Shown: positions 26,212-34,644, counted from the first letter of the stretch. The stretch is DNA of 52,279 nt from SZUA-35 sp037969565 (GCA_037969565.1 JBBKXQ010000172.1:1-52279), one strand, 5' to 3'. Translations and numbers: made by a program. Notes: generated by a model from the sequence alone, not told the origin.

Positions 26212-27255
26212 TCAGCCGAACAATTGCGGAGTGTGCTCGGGCGGCTGGAGTCCGAGATGACGCCAGGCAGCGTCGGTCGGCACCCGGCCCCGCGGGGTGC
26301 GAACCAAGAGACCCTGCTGGATCAGGAATGGCTCGATCACGTCTTCGACCGTTTCGGTTGGTTCACCAACACTGATGGCGAGGGTGCTGAGCCCCACTGG
26401 CCGGCCGGCAAAACGAACGCAGAGATTCTCGAGGAGCGTGCGATCGACCTTGTCGAGCCCCCGCTCGTCGATTCCGAACAGGGCCAACCCGTCCGACGCC
26501 GCTTCGTGATCGATCACTCCGGTACCCCGGACCTCGGCGTAATCGCGCACTCGGCTCAAGAGACGATTGGCAATTCGGGGTGTCCCGCGGCTTCGTTTGG
26601 CGATCTCGGCCGCACCAATCGGTTCGAGTGCGATGCCGAAGATCTGCGCCGCCCGCGACACGATCGACTGCAGATCTTCGTCGTCGTAGAACTCGAGCCG
26701 AAAGGCAAACCCGAAACGGTCTCGGAGCGGACCCGTGATCAGACCGGTGCGCGTGGTGGCACCGACGAGTGTGAACGGTTCGAGATCGAATCGGATCGAA
26801 CGGGCGGCCGGGCCCTTGCCGAGCACGACGTCGATCTGACGATCCTCCATGGCCGGGTAGAGAACTTCCTCGACCATGCGGGGCAGGCGATGGATCTCGT
26901 CGATGAAGAGCACGTCACCGGCCTCGACCTTCGTGAGGATGGAGGCGAGGTCGCCGGCCCGCTCGATCGCCGGCCCCGAGGTGACGTGGAGGTGGGATCC
27001 CAGCTCGGCGGCCACGATCCCGGCGAGCGTGGTTTTGCCGAGCCCTGGTGGCCCGGCGAAGAGCAGGTGGTCGGCTGGCTCCTCACGCTTCTTGGCCGCT
27101 TCGAGGATGATTCCGAGCCGTTCCTTCAGCTCTCGTTGTCCGACGAAGTCGTCGAGTGTGCGGGGCCGAATCGACAGATCGTCCCCGGGATCTGCCGCTT
27201 CGACCAGAGCATCGACGGGCAGGCGTTCGGGGTCGACCCATTCATCGCGAGGCAT
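26212..27255 (-). CDS. ruvB: Holliday junction helicase RuvB
   Basis: AAA+ motor for branch migration with RuvA. The 347-residue protein has Walker A GPPGLGKTT (68-76), Walker B LFIDEIHRL (117-125), sensor GATTRTG and a C-terminal winged helix (GLLVRTPRGRVPT). I chose ATG 27255 because GGGAGG lies eight bases before it; a TTG at 27273 would overlap ruvA. It is the third gene of ruvC-ruvA-ruvB. Confidence 0.97.
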   Translation of the reverse strand: MPRDEWVDPERLPVDALVEAADPGDDLSIRPRTLDDFVGQRELKERLGIILEAAKKREEPADHLLFAGPPGLGKTTLAGIVAAELGSHLHVTSGPAIERAGDLASILTKVEAGDVLFIDEIHRLPRMVEEVLYPAMEDRQIDVVLGKGPAARSIRFDLEPFTLVGATTRTGLITGPLRDRFGFAFRLEFYDDEDLQSIVSRAAQIFGIALEPIGAAEIAKRSRGTPRIANRLLSRVRDYAEVRGTGVIDHEAASDGLALFGIDERGLDKVDRTLLENLCVRFAGRPVGLSTLAISVGEPTETVEDVIEPFLIQQGLLVRTPRGRVPTDAAWRHLGLQPPEHTPQLFG

Positions 27256-27259
27256 CTCG

Positions 27260-27904
27260 TCAACCTCCCGCAAGTGCTCGTAGCGCCAACTTCAACAGGG
27301 CACCGGCGTCGCCACCATCGGCCTCGTCGTCGGCCCGAGGCAAACCGGCAATCGCCGTCTTGATCTCGTCGGAGCTGTAGCCCAACTCGGCCAGCGCGCT
27401 CCGGACATCGGCGACAGCAGTCGGCGGAAGGAGGCCTGCTGATCCGGCGACCGATTGGGCCTCACCATCAACGGTGTCGAGAACGGGGAGCACGAGTGAC
27501 GACTGGAGATCGACGAGCAGTCGTTGCGCCGTCTTCAATCCGACACCAGGGACTTCGCACAGTGCATCGAGATCGTCGTCGGCCAGGATGCGAGCCAACT
27601 GGGCCGGCGGGTGGGTCGCGATGATGGCAAGAGCCAGCGCTGGTCCGACCTTGTGGGCGCCGAGCAGACCCTCGAAGGCAACTCGTTCGTCCTTGGTGAG
27701 GAATCCGTAGAGCCTCTGGTCGGCTTCCCAGAAATGATGGTGGACATGGAGCAGCACCTCGCCGCTGCGTGGCAACTCGCCGAGCGTGGCACCCGTGACC
27801 GTGAGTCGATACCCAACACCGCCGACCTCGACGATCACATCGCCGCTCGGCTTGTCGACGGAGGCCTCGCGGTCGATCACGATTCCTCGAACTGAACCGA
27901 TCAT
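27260..27904 (-). CDS. ruvA: Holliday junction DNA-binding protein RuvA
   Basis: Binds four-way junctions and loads RuvB. The 214-residue protein has an N-terminal OB fold (MIGSVRGIV onward, GVGYRLTVT), tandem helix-hairpin-helix motifs (LLGAHKVGPALALAI and CEVPGVGLKTAQRLL), and a C-terminal domain III (SALAELGYSSDEI) that contacts RuvB. ATG 27904 shares ATGA with the ruvC stop; the longer frame upstream is a shadow. Confidence 0.97.
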   Translation of the reverse strand: MIGSVRGIVIDREASVDKPSGDVIVEVGGVGYRLTVTGATLGELPRSGEVLLHVHHHFWEADQRLYGFLTKDERVAFEGLLGAHKVGPALALAIIATHPPAQLARILADDDLDALCEVPGVGLKTAQRLLVDLQSSLVLPVLDTVDGEAQSVAGSAGLLPPTAVADVRSALAELGYSSDEIKTAIAGLPRADDEADGGDAGALLKLALRALAGG

Positions 27905-28416
27905 CGACGCAGCTTCGCCGAAATCCGGTTGCTGAGGAAGCCGGATGGGTCGTGGGCGAGATGACACAACGCCAACGCCGCAGCGTCGGCGGCATCAGCC
28001 GGTTTCGGCACTGAGGACAATCCCAGCAGCACCTGCACCATCTCCTGCATTTGCCGCTTGTCGGCCCGACCGTCGCCCGCCACGGCCGACTTGACCTGGT
28101 TCGGTGAGTATTCGGCCACATCGGATCCGCCGCTGATGGCTTCGGCGATCACCAGCCCGGAGACCTGGGCCACACTCACCGCCGTGCGTACGTTGTTCTG
28201 GAAAAAGATTCGTTCGACGGCCACAACGGCCGGATGGTACTCCCGGATCAAGGCCCGAATCTCCCTCTGGATCTCGGCCAACCGATGGGGGGTGGCCTGA
28301 GCCGGAGGGGTGGTGATCACGCCCAGCGTGACGGCTCGACCGCCACCGCGGGAGCCAGGCTCGATGACGGCGTACCCGCACCGCGACAGACCGGGATCGA
28401 TTCCTAGTACGAACAC
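27901..28416 (-). CDS. ruvC: Holliday junction endonuclease RuvC
   Basis: Resolves Holliday junctions. The 171-residue protein shows the four catalytic acids: Asp7 (GIDPGLSRCG), Glu69 (AVERIFF), Asp141 and Asp144 (DAADAAALALCH). The start is GTG 28416. A TACGGT hexamer seven bases upstream suggests a leaderless promoter. In most actinobacteria yebC lies directly upstream; here an ABC exporter on the other strand separates them. Confidence 0.97.
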   Translation of the reverse strand: MFVLGIDPGLSRCGYAVIEPGSRGGGRAVTLGVITTPPAQATPHRLAEIQREIRALIREYHPAVVAVERIFFQNNVRTAVSVAQVSGLVIAEAISGGSDVAEYSPNQVKSAVAGDGRADKRQMQEMVQVLLGLSSVPKPADAADAAALALCHLAHDPSGFLSNRISAKLRR

Positions 28417-28423
28417 CTGTACG

Positions 28424-28429
28424 ACCGTA
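28424..28429 (-). promoter_or_regulatory. Candidate -10 box of leaderless ruvC promoter
   Basis: Reads TACGGT on the minus strand, seven bases before the ruvC GTG. The rest of the 100-base divergent gap (28417-28516) shows no other clear signal. Confidence 0.4.
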
Positions 28430-28516
28430 GCGGCTCCTGGATGAGGGAACGGGCAATTCGGCCCAATCTCTCGAATCAGTCCTCAGCGCTGTCTCGGCCC
28501 GGCCGATAACGGATGA

Positions 28517-29527
28517 GTGGCAGAAGAACTGACAATCGACGTCTCGGGCGTTTCGCAATGGTTCGGCGACGTGCAGGCGTTGACGAATCTGACGATCCAG
28601 GTCCCGACCGGATCCATCACGGTGCTCCTCGGGCCGAATGGAGCCGGCAAGACCACTGCCATTCGCCTGGTCACTGGCGCCCTCAGTCCCGGACAGGGCA
28701 GCACCCGGGTGTTCGGTCTCGATCCGGACTCCGCCGAGGGTGAGGAAGTGCGGCGGCGCTGCGGCGTGGTCTCTGCCAAACCCTCGCTCTATGACCGTCT
28801 CAACGGTTGGGACAACCTCCGTTACGCCGCAGCCTTGTATGGGCTCGGCCACAAAGCCGACGCTCGGATCAAAGAGGCCTCAGCGCACTTCGGAATCGAT
28901 GCTGCACTCGACCAGCAGGTCGGCGGCTACTCGACGGGCATGAAAACCCGGCTCGCGCTGGCCCGCTCGATTCTGCATCAACCCGATCTCCTTCTGCTCG
29001 ACGAGCCGACGTCGGGTCTCGATCCCGAGTCAGCCGTCGCCGTGCTCGAACTCATCCGACAGATGACCGGCGACGGACGAACGGTTCTCCTCTGCACCCA
29101 CCTCCTTCTCGAAGCCGAGGGCCTGGCCGACCAGATCGTGGTCATGCAGCACGGCACCAATCTGCTTTCGGGTACGGCCTCGGAGTTGACCAAGGAATAC
29201 TTCCCTCGGCAGCAACTTCGACTCTCGGCCGTCCGGCCCGAAGACCTCGACATCCTCGCCGGTCAGGCCGGAGTGCTGAGCTACGAGCGTTCGAACGACA
29301 CCGCCATGGTGGAGATCGAATCGCTGGATCAAGTGCCCGCCTTGGTCAGTTCGTTGGTTCGACGCGAGATCGACATCACGAGTGTCGTTCCGGTGATTCC
29401 GACCCTCGAGGACCTCTACTTCGCCGTTCGTCGGGGCCAGATCATCGCAGCCGATGAGATGCCACCACCGCCTCAAGCCACGGGTCGTCCCGTCCGTCGC
29501 CCGAGCGTCGCCCATGTCGCCAAGTAA
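28517..29527 (+). CDS. ABC exporter ATP-binding protein
   Basis: ATPase of an ABC-2 type (NatA/DrrA-like) exporter. The 336-residue protein has Walker A GPNGAGKT (about 41-48), Q-loop region, signature YSTGMKTRLALA (the signature Ser-Gly is Ser-Thr-Gly-Met), Walker B LLLLDEPTSGLDP, and switch histidine in CTHLL. About 100 residues after the core resemble the C-terminal domain of drug-exporter ATPases. The start is GTG 28517. It is followed 27 bases later by its membrane partner. The pair is on the opposite strand to all neighbours. Substrate unknown. Confidence 0.92.
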   Translation: MAEELTIDVSGVSQWFGDVQALTNLTIQVPTGSITVLLGPNGAGKTTAIRLVTGALSPGQGSTRVFGLDPDSAEGEEVRRRCGVVSAKPSLYDRLNGWDNLRYAAALYGLGHKADARIKEASAHFGIDAALDQQVGGYSTGMKTRLALARSILHQPDLLLLDEPTSGLDPESAVAVLELIRQMTGDGRTVLLCTHLLLEAEGLADQIVVMQHGTNLLSGTASELTKEYFPRQQLRLSAVRPEDLDILAGQAGVLSYERSNDTAMVEIESLDQVPALVSSLVRREIDITSVVPVIPTLEDLYFAVRRGQIIAADEMPPPPQATGRPVRRPSVAHVAK

Positions 29528-29554
29528 TTGCCAACCCCGAATCGAGACGCTTCC

Positions 29555-30376
29555 ATGAATTGGTCACGAACCCTCACGGTCACCAGGACCGACCTCAAGC
29601 AGTTGATCCAAGCGAAGGATTTCTGGGTGCCGATGGTGATCCTCGGCACCATCTTCTTCGCCGTGGTACCGCTGGCCCTCCTGTTGACAGTGACCCGTGT
29701 CGGCGATGTCGAGATCATCGCTCAGGTCTCATCGGCACTCGACGCACTACCCGACGCAGCCAAAGATCAGATCCAAGGCAAATCGCCCGAAGCGCAGACT
29801 GCGTATGCCCTCGCCGTCTTCCTGTTCGCTCCTGTCGCCGTGATCGTTCCCCTCACGATCTCCACCGCTGTCGGAGCAGCCACGATCGTTGGCGAGCGAG
29901 AGCGGGGAACAGGCGAGTTCCTGGCCCACTCCCCTGCCTCGGCCCGCGAGATCTACATCGGCAAATTGATCGCGTCCCTCATCCCTGGTTATGTCACGAC
30001 CGCGGTGGGTTTCGGCGTCTACTCGTTGATCGTCAACCTCGTGGTCGGGCCGGAGGTGGGTGGCTGGTTCTTCCCGACGGCCCAATGGTGGTTGATGATC
30101 CTCTGGGTCCTGCCACCGTTCTTGGCCATCTGCCTCTCGCTGGTTCTGCGGTTGTCGGCCAAGGTGAAATCCACGGCCGCGGCGCAACAGGCATCAGGGC
30201 TCGTCGCCCTTCCGCTGATCATGATGGCCTACAGCCAGAGCACCGGGGTGTTGTTCGGGGCCAGCTACATGCCCTACGTCGTCGGTGCCGTGGCATGGGC
30301 CATCGCACTCTTCAGCTTGCATCGCGGCGTTCGATCGGTAACCCGTCAGCGACTGCTGGGTGTCAGCTCGGTCTGA
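29555..30376 (+). CDS. ABC-2 type exporter membrane protein
   Basis: Permease partner of the preceding ATPase. The 273-residue protein has an N-terminal membrane helix (about 26-46), an extracytoplasmic segment, and roughly five further helices. The phrase VGERERGTGEFLAHSPASAREIYIGKL is the cytosolic loop typical of ABC-2/NatB permeases that contacts the ATPase. ATG 29555 is preferred over the TTG at 29528, because the latter only adds a short hydrophilic lead. It ends 15 bases from the convergent yebC stop. Confidence 0.9.
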   Translation: MNWSRTLTVTRTDLKQLIQAKDFWVPMVILGTIFFAVVPLALLLTVTRVGDVEIIAQVSSALDALPDAAKDQIQGKSPEAQTAYALAVFLFAPVAVIVPLTISTAVGAATIVGERERGTGEFLAHSPASAREIYIGKLIASLIPGYVTTAVGFGVYSLIVNLVVGPEVGGWFFPTAQWWLMILWVLPPFLAICLSLVLRLSAKVKSTAAAQQASGLVALPLIMMAYSQSTGVLFGASYMPYVVGAVAWAIALFSLHRGVRSVTRQRLLGVSSV

Positions 30377-30391
30377 CGCTTCGACGAGGCC

Positions 30392-31138
30392 TCAGTCCAG
30401 TTGGGCCATGATCTCGTCGCTGAAATCAACGTTGGTGTGGACGTCTTGCACGTCGTCTTGATCGTCGAGCACGTCGGTGATTCGGATGACGGCGTTGGCG
30501 GTGGAGAGTTCGTCGATCGGGACGAGATTGGTGGCCCGCATCGTGGTGTCGGATTCGAGCACTTCGATTCCGGCGGCCTCGAGCGCGGACCGAAGGCCAT
30601 TGACGTTCGTCGGCTCACAAGTGACCTGCCAGAACTCGTCGAGGTCTTCGACGTCTTCGGCTCCGTTGTCGATACCGACCATCATCACATCGTCTTCCGA
30701 AGCCGACTTGGTGACGTTGACGTAACCGGTGCGTTCGAACTGCCAGGAAACGGCGCCGGGCTCGGCGAGCGACCCACCGTTCTTGCTGAGCAACGAGCGG
30801 ATTTCGGAACCGGTTCGGTTGCGATTGTCGGACAACGTCTCGATGAGCATGGCCACACCACCCGGGGCATATCCCTCATAGGTGATGCTCTCGTAGCTCA
30901 CTCCCTCGAGTTCACCGGTGCCCCGTTTGACCGCACGTTCGATGGTGTCGATGGGAACCGAGTTGTCTCGGGCCTTCTGGAACATCGCCCGCAACGAAGG
31001 GTTTGCCTCAGGGTCGGCACCCCCCTGACGTGCGGCTACTTCCACCTGTTTGATCAGTTTGGCGAAGAGCTTGCCCCGCTTTGCATCGGCGGCGCCCTTC
31101 TTGTGTTTGATGGTTGCCCACTTGGAATGACCCGACAT
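30392..31138 (-). CDS. yebC: YebC/PmpR family protein
   Basis: YebC-family proteins have been described as transcriptional regulators and, in some bacteria and in mitochondria, as translation factors for difficult proline motifs. The 248-residue protein begins with the invariant MSGHSKWATIKHKKG and contains AVKRGTGEL, YEGYAPGGVAML and NRNRTGSEIRSLLSKNGG. ATG 31138 lies 11 bases after pdxT. A TAAGGT hexamer that includes the pdxT stop is eight bases upstream. Confidence 0.95.
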   Translation of the reverse strand: MSGHSKWATIKHKKGAADAKRGKLFAKLIKQVEVAARQGGADPEANPSLRAMFQKARDNSVPIDTIERAVKRGTGELEGVSYESITYEGYAPGGVAMLIETLSDNRNRTGSEIRSLLSKNGGSLAEPGAVSWQFERTGYVNVTKSASEDDVMMVGIDNGAEDVEDLDEFWQVTCEPTNVNGLRSALEAAGIEVLESDTTMRATNLVPIDELSTANAVIRITDVLDDQDDVQDVHTNVDFSDEIMAQLD

Positions 31139-31146
31139 AGCTGCGG

Positions 31147-31152
31147 ACCTTA
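31147..31152 (-). promoter_or_regulatory. Possible -10 box of yebC
   Basis: Reads TAAGGT on the minus strand, eight bases before the yebC ATG. It contains the TAA stop of pdxT, so the match may be coincidental. Confidence 0.25.
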
Positions 31153-31776
31153 CCCGGCTTCGGCGCCGGCCTCTCGGCCGGTGAGTTCAGGGCGGACCAT
31201 TGTGTCGATGAAGAGCCGGTGGAGCCGGGTGTCGTCGGTGAGCTCGGGATGGAACGATGCAACCATCACGTTCTCGGACCGACAGAGAACCGGCACCTCG
31301 TCGACCGTGGCCAGAACCCGCACCGCGCTCCCCAAGCGCTCCACTTTCGGAGCCCGGATGAACACGGCACGGAACGGTTCATCCAACCCTTCGACGTCGA
31401 GATCGACTTCGAAGGAGTTGATCTGACGGCCATAACCGTTCCGACGGACCGAGAGGTCGATTTGCCCGAGCGAGATCTGATCGGGTCGTCCATCGAGAAT
31501 CTCCGACGCCAAGAGGATCATTCCGGCGCACGTGCCGAAGACGGGCAGACCCGCTTCCAATCGCTGGCGCAACGGAGTGAGCACCTGATTGCTCATGAGC
31601 AATTTCGAGATCGTGGTGGACTCGCCGCCAGGAATCACCAGGGCGTCGACCGCCGCCAACTGCGCCGGCGTTCGAACCTCGACCCCGGCGACACCGCAAC
31701 CCTCGAGGGCGGCGACATGTCGGGCGAAGGCCCCCTGGAGGGCCAGAACGCCAACGACGAGCGGCGGGCCGGTCAC
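31150..31776 (-). CDS. pdxT: Pyridoxal 5'-phosphate synthase glutaminase subunit
   Basis: Releases ammonia from glutamine for PLP synthesis by PdxS. The 208-residue class I glutaminase has the catalytic triad Cys83 (GTCAGMILLA), His176 and Glu178 (SFHPEL), plus GGESTT. GTG 31776 shares four bases with the pdxS stop (GTGA); a TTG one codon earlier is possible. Direct coupling to pdxS fits the equal stoichiometry of the complex. Confidence 0.96.
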   Translation of the reverse strand: MTGPPLVVGVLALQGAFARHVAALEGCGVAGVEVRTPAQLAAVDALVIPGGESTTISKLLMSNQVLTPLRQRLEAGLPVFGTCAGMILLASEILDGRPDQISLGQIDLSVRRNGYGRQINSFEVDLDVEGLDEPFRAVFIRAPKVERLGSAVRVLATVDEVPVLCRSENVMVASFHPELTDDTRLHRLFIDTMVRPELTGREAGAEAG

Positions 31777-32663
31777 CAACCGCGTTCGGCGAACTTGGTG
31801 GTGTCGTCCATACCAATACCGGTCATCGGCGTTCCGAGACCGCGGCTGACCTTGGTGAGGATGTCGGCGTCGAGGTAGTTCGTGGTGGCTTCGACGATCG
31901 CCTTCGCTCGAGGGGCCGGATCAGAACTCTTGAAGATCCCCGACCCGACGAACACCGATTGGGCACCGAGCTGCATGGCCATGGCGGCGTCAGCCGGAGT
32001 GGCCAATCCCCCGGCGCAGAACAGGGGGACCTGCAACTGACCGGTTTCGGCGATTTCCTGGACCAGCGGCAGTGGGGCCTGGAGACGCTTGGCCCACTCG
32101 AACAATTCGGCCTGATCGGCCTGCGTGATCTTGCGGATGTCGCCCAGGATCGAGCGGAGGTGACGAACGGCCTCGACGACATTGCCGGTGCCGGCCTCGC
32201 CCTTCGATCGGATCATGCACGCACCTTCGGAGATACGACGGAGCGCCTCACCGAGGTTGGTTGCGCCGCACACGAAGGGAATGTCGAAGGCGAACTTGTC
32301 GATGTGATGGGCCTCGTCGGCGGGTGTGAGCACTTCGGACTCATCGATGTAATCGACGCTCATGCTCTGCAGGATCTGCGCCTCGACGAAGTGACCGATC
32401 CGCACCTTCGCCATCACTGGAATCGACACGGCCTCTTGAATGCCTTGGATCATGTCGGGATCGCTCATCCGCGAGATACCGCCATCACGTCGGATGTCGG
32501 CCGGCACGCGTTCGAGCGCCATCACGGCAACCGCACCGGCGTCCTCGGCGATCTTGGCTTGTTCGGGGTTGACCACGTCCATGATCACCCCGCCCTTCAA
32601 CATCTCGGCGAGTCCACGCTTCACCCGAGTCGTACCGGCAATGTTCCCCTGGTTCTCAGACAT
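31773..32663 (-). CDS. pdxS: Pyridoxal 5'-phosphate synthase subunit PdxS
   Basis: Builds PLP from ribose 5-phosphate, glyceraldehyde 3-phosphate and ammonia. The 296-residue TIM barrel has the Schiff-base lysine Lys86 (PVMAKVRIGH) and the second lysine Lys154 (IRSKGEAGTGN), with GGISRMSDP and PVVNFAAGG-type C-terminal strands (here FCAGGLATPADAA). The start is ATG 32663. A TAGACT hexamer seven bases upstream and a pair of 11-base direct repeats further up suggest its own regulated promoter. Confidence 0.98.
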   Translation of the reverse strand: MSENQGNIAGTTRVKRGLAEMLKGGVIMDVVNPEQAKIAEDAGAVAVMALERVPADIRRDGGISRMSDPDMIQGIQEAVSIPVMAKVRIGHFVEAQILQSMSVDYIDESEVLTPADEAHHIDKFAFDIPFVCGATNLGEALRRISEGACMIRSKGEAGTGNVVEAVRHLRSILGDIRKITQADQAELFEWAKRLQAPLPLVQEIAETGQLQVPLFCAGGLATPADAAMAMQLGAQSVFVGSGIFKSSDPAPRAKAIVEATTNYLDADILTKVSRGLGTPMTGIGMDDTTKFAERGW

Positions 32664-32670
32664 GAGCCGG

Positions 32671-32676
32671 AGTCTA
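32671..32676 (-). promoter_or_regulatory. Candidate -10 box of leaderless pdxS promoter
   Basis: Reads TAGACT on the minus strand, seven bases before the pdxS ATG. The -35 region would fall in the promoter-proximal direct repeat (CTATTG, 16-base spacer). Confidence 0.45.
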
Positions 32677-32685
32677 AAACTGCGA

Positions 32686-32716
32686 AGCAGGCCAATAGGC
32701 GACCGAGCAGGCCAAT
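32686..32716 (-). promoter_or_regulatory. Direct repeats upstream of pdxS, possible PdxR site
   Basis: AGCAGGCCAAT (plus strand) occurs at 32686-32696 and 32706-32716, exactly 20 bases apart, in the 59-base gap between the DUF3048 gene and pdxS. Several Gram-positive pdxST operons are controlled by the MocR-type regulator PdxR, which binds direct repeats near the promoter. No pdxR gene is in the window, so the assignment is inference. Confidence 0.35.
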
Positions 32717-32722
32717 TTTTTT

Positions 32723-33799
32723 TCAGTCGGTGGGGAGCGTGACGTTTCCGGACTCGGGGTACAGAACCCAGGTGTTTCCCGGCGTGAGCGCTATGGGTGC
32801 ACCCGCACTGTCGAGCAGCACCGGCTTGGACTCGGCGGTTTCCCGACTCCAGGTGCCTTCGATCACGGTTCCCGCTGTCAGGACGAAGAGTTGACCGGTA
32901 CCGACGCTGTTCAGTTCGGGCGACCGGGAATCGGCCGGACTGCTGCCATAGGTGGCGACCATGATGACCACGTTCTCCGGAGCAAGTTGGTCTCCGTTCA
33001 CGTTGGTGTGGGGGCGACCATCTTCGGTGCGGGCCCATCCTTCGAGTGCTGGATCCCAGGTGTGGGTGACCAGGGGGCCGCTCTTGTAGGCAATCGTGAC
33101 GGTTCCCGAGATCGCTTGGGCCGTTGCCGGGAGATTGGCCGGATCAGCCCGGAATTGGAACCAGGGCTGGGGCGCAACGGCATCGTCGGGTGCGAGTGCG
33201 AAGAGGTCGGGAGTGTTGGTGAAGAGGTTGTGGGGGGCGGATCGGGAACCGTCGCGGAAATACTCGGTGCGGCTGAGCGCGGTCACCGTGAGGATCGGCA
33301 AGGTGCGAAGCGCATTGGCCACGTTGGCGTTTCCGCCCGACGACGAATAGAGCGGGGTGTCGAGCCCCCGGAGCAAGTCGAAGTCCGAGGTTCGGCTCGA
33401 CCGAACCGGGCCGACCGGTGATGGCTGGGTCGAGTGGAAGATGGCGAGGAATCGAGTGATGCCCTCGACCCGCATCTCGAACACCATGTCGGCCTGATCG
33501 AGTCCCTCTTGGGGCCGAGAGATCGGGTGGTTGTCGATTTTCACGGCCAGAGCAGGATGGTCGAGATCGGCATCAGGAGGAATGGGAAGACCGGTCAGCG
33601 GTGCACCATCGGTGATGAACTCATCGCTCGGCGCAGCCTCGGTGGAGGTGGTTTCCGGCTCGGGGGCTGCACTCGTCGTGGTTTCGGCCACGGCCGTGGT
33701 CGAGGCGATCTCTTCTACGGCGACACCGGAATCATTCGAGCAAGCGGAAGCTCCGAGCGCGAGCGCGCAGAGGATTGCGAGGATCTTGGGATGCTTCAT
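32723..33799 (-). CDS. DUF3048 (YerB-like) putative lipoprotein
   Basis: A 358-residue exported protein. The N-terminus MKHPKILAILCALALGASAC is a lipoprotein signal with the acceptor Cys20 (the -3 residue is Ala, not the preferred Leu). A Ser/Thr/Glu-rich spacer (about 25-60) leads to the DUF3048 domain, with AVKIDNHPISRPQEGLDQAD and PVGPVRSSRTSDFDLL. The molecular function of DUF3048 is not known to me. Its ATG overlaps the stop of the M48-like gene by one base (TGATG), so it belongs to the mannoside-cluster transcript. Confidence 0.85.
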   Translation of the reverse strand: MKHPKILAILCALALGASACSNDSGVAVEEIASTTAVAETTTSAAPEPETTSTEAAPSDEFITDGAPLTGLPIPPDADLDHPALAVKIDNHPISRPQEGLDQADMVFEMRVEGITRFLAIFHSTQPSPVGPVRSSRTSDFDLLRGLDTPLYSSSGGNANVANALRTLPILTVTALSRTEYFRDGSRSAPHNLFTNTPDLFALAPDDAVAPQPWFQFRADPANLPATAQAISGTVTIAYKSGPLVTHTWDPALEGWARTEDGRPHTNVNGDQLAPENVVIMVATYGSSPADSRSPELNSVGTGQLFVLTAGTVIEGTWSRETAESKPVLLDSAGAPIALTPGNTWVLYPESGNVTLPTD

Positions 33800-34644
33800 C
33801 AGGCCTCCGAGAGGACATCGAGCCGCCAGGACAGCGGCGAGTGAGGTAGGAACGGTGCTGGACGAGGAGGGGCAAACCAGAGATGACGCGTGCCCGCCGT
33901 GACTCCGGCCGGCTCATAGGGGCCACGGAGAATCCGTTCGAGCGCCGAGCTCAGACCCGGCGGGTAACGAGTGACCGAAACCGCTTCGCGATCATTGGTG
34001 ATCTCGCGATGCTCGTTGAACAACGTGCGGAAGGCGAGGCTGACCAGCGGCTCGAGAAAGTCGGGAGCGCCGGAGTCGAGGACGGGTTTGCCGAACAGGA
34101 CGGCCGCCAGTGTTGCCGCCTCGGCATCGCCGCTCTTCAGCCGAGACAGCAATCCGGCCAGCACACCCTCGAGTTCGATGCGATCGCATCCTTCGAGCAG
34201 ACCGCTGGTGACGACCAGGGCTCGAGATTCACCACGGGCCAACGCCGCCCCGTTGAGTGCCGAATCAGCGACGATGTAGAGATCGGGTTCGGCGAGGCCG
34301 GTTGACAAGGCGAGACCCTCGACGAGGTTCTCGAATCGAGGATCATCGCCATCACTGACGGCGACACCTCCGAGTTGGTTCACCAACCGCTCGACCGCCG
34401 ACCGGGTGAACCACCACACGATTCCGGCCGAGATCACGAAACCGTCGATGACGCCAAGCCACCACGGCAGTCCGATCACGGCGAAAATCACCGCGAACAA
34501 GAGCGAGCTTCCGAGCGCGAGCGGTGCCCACGCGAGCACGAAAGCGAGACGAAGATCAGGAGAGGGCAAGAGCGGGTGACTCCTCAGAAGATGGCGGTAT
34601 GAGACTAGAGGTGTCGGTCGGTGAAGCGACTCACCCCGGGCCAA
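33799..34644 (-). CDS. M48-like membrane protein without HExxH motif
   Basis: A 281-residue protein with two membrane helices (about 33-57 and 62-80) and a cytosolic part that follows the HtpX/M48 pattern: PDLYIVADSALNGAALARG matches the family's N-A-F-A strand, then RALVVTSGLL. In the next helix, where M48 peptidases carry HExxH, it reads GLLSR at 164-168 (ELEGVLAGLLSRLKSGD), so both zinc histidines and the catalytic Glu are gone. It is probably a non-catalytic homologue. The start is uncertain: TTG 34644, or TTG 34569 with AGGAG upstream, which would place the first helix near the N-terminus. It lies between pimA and the DUF3048 gene. Confidence 0.75.
   Translation of the reverse strand: MARGESLHRPTPLVSYRHLLRSHPLLPSPDLRLAFVLAWAPLALGSSLLFAVIFAVIGLPWWLGVIDGFVISAGIVWWFTRSAVERLVNQLGGVAVSDGDDPRFENLVEGLALSTGLAEPDLYIVADSALNGAALARGESRALVVTSGLLEGCDRIELEGVLAGLLSRLKSGDAEAATLAAVLFGKPVLDSGAPDFLEPLVSLAFRTLFNEHREITNDREAVSVTRYPPGLSSALERILRGPYEPAGVTAGTRHLWFAPPRPAPFLPHSPLSWRLDVLSEA

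Noticed and set aside
32680..32690. Rho-independent terminator between the DUF3048 gene and pdxS
   Set aside because: The stem (CTGC/GCAG) is only four pairs and is followed by just four T on the minus strand; it also lies where the pdxS promoter is expected.
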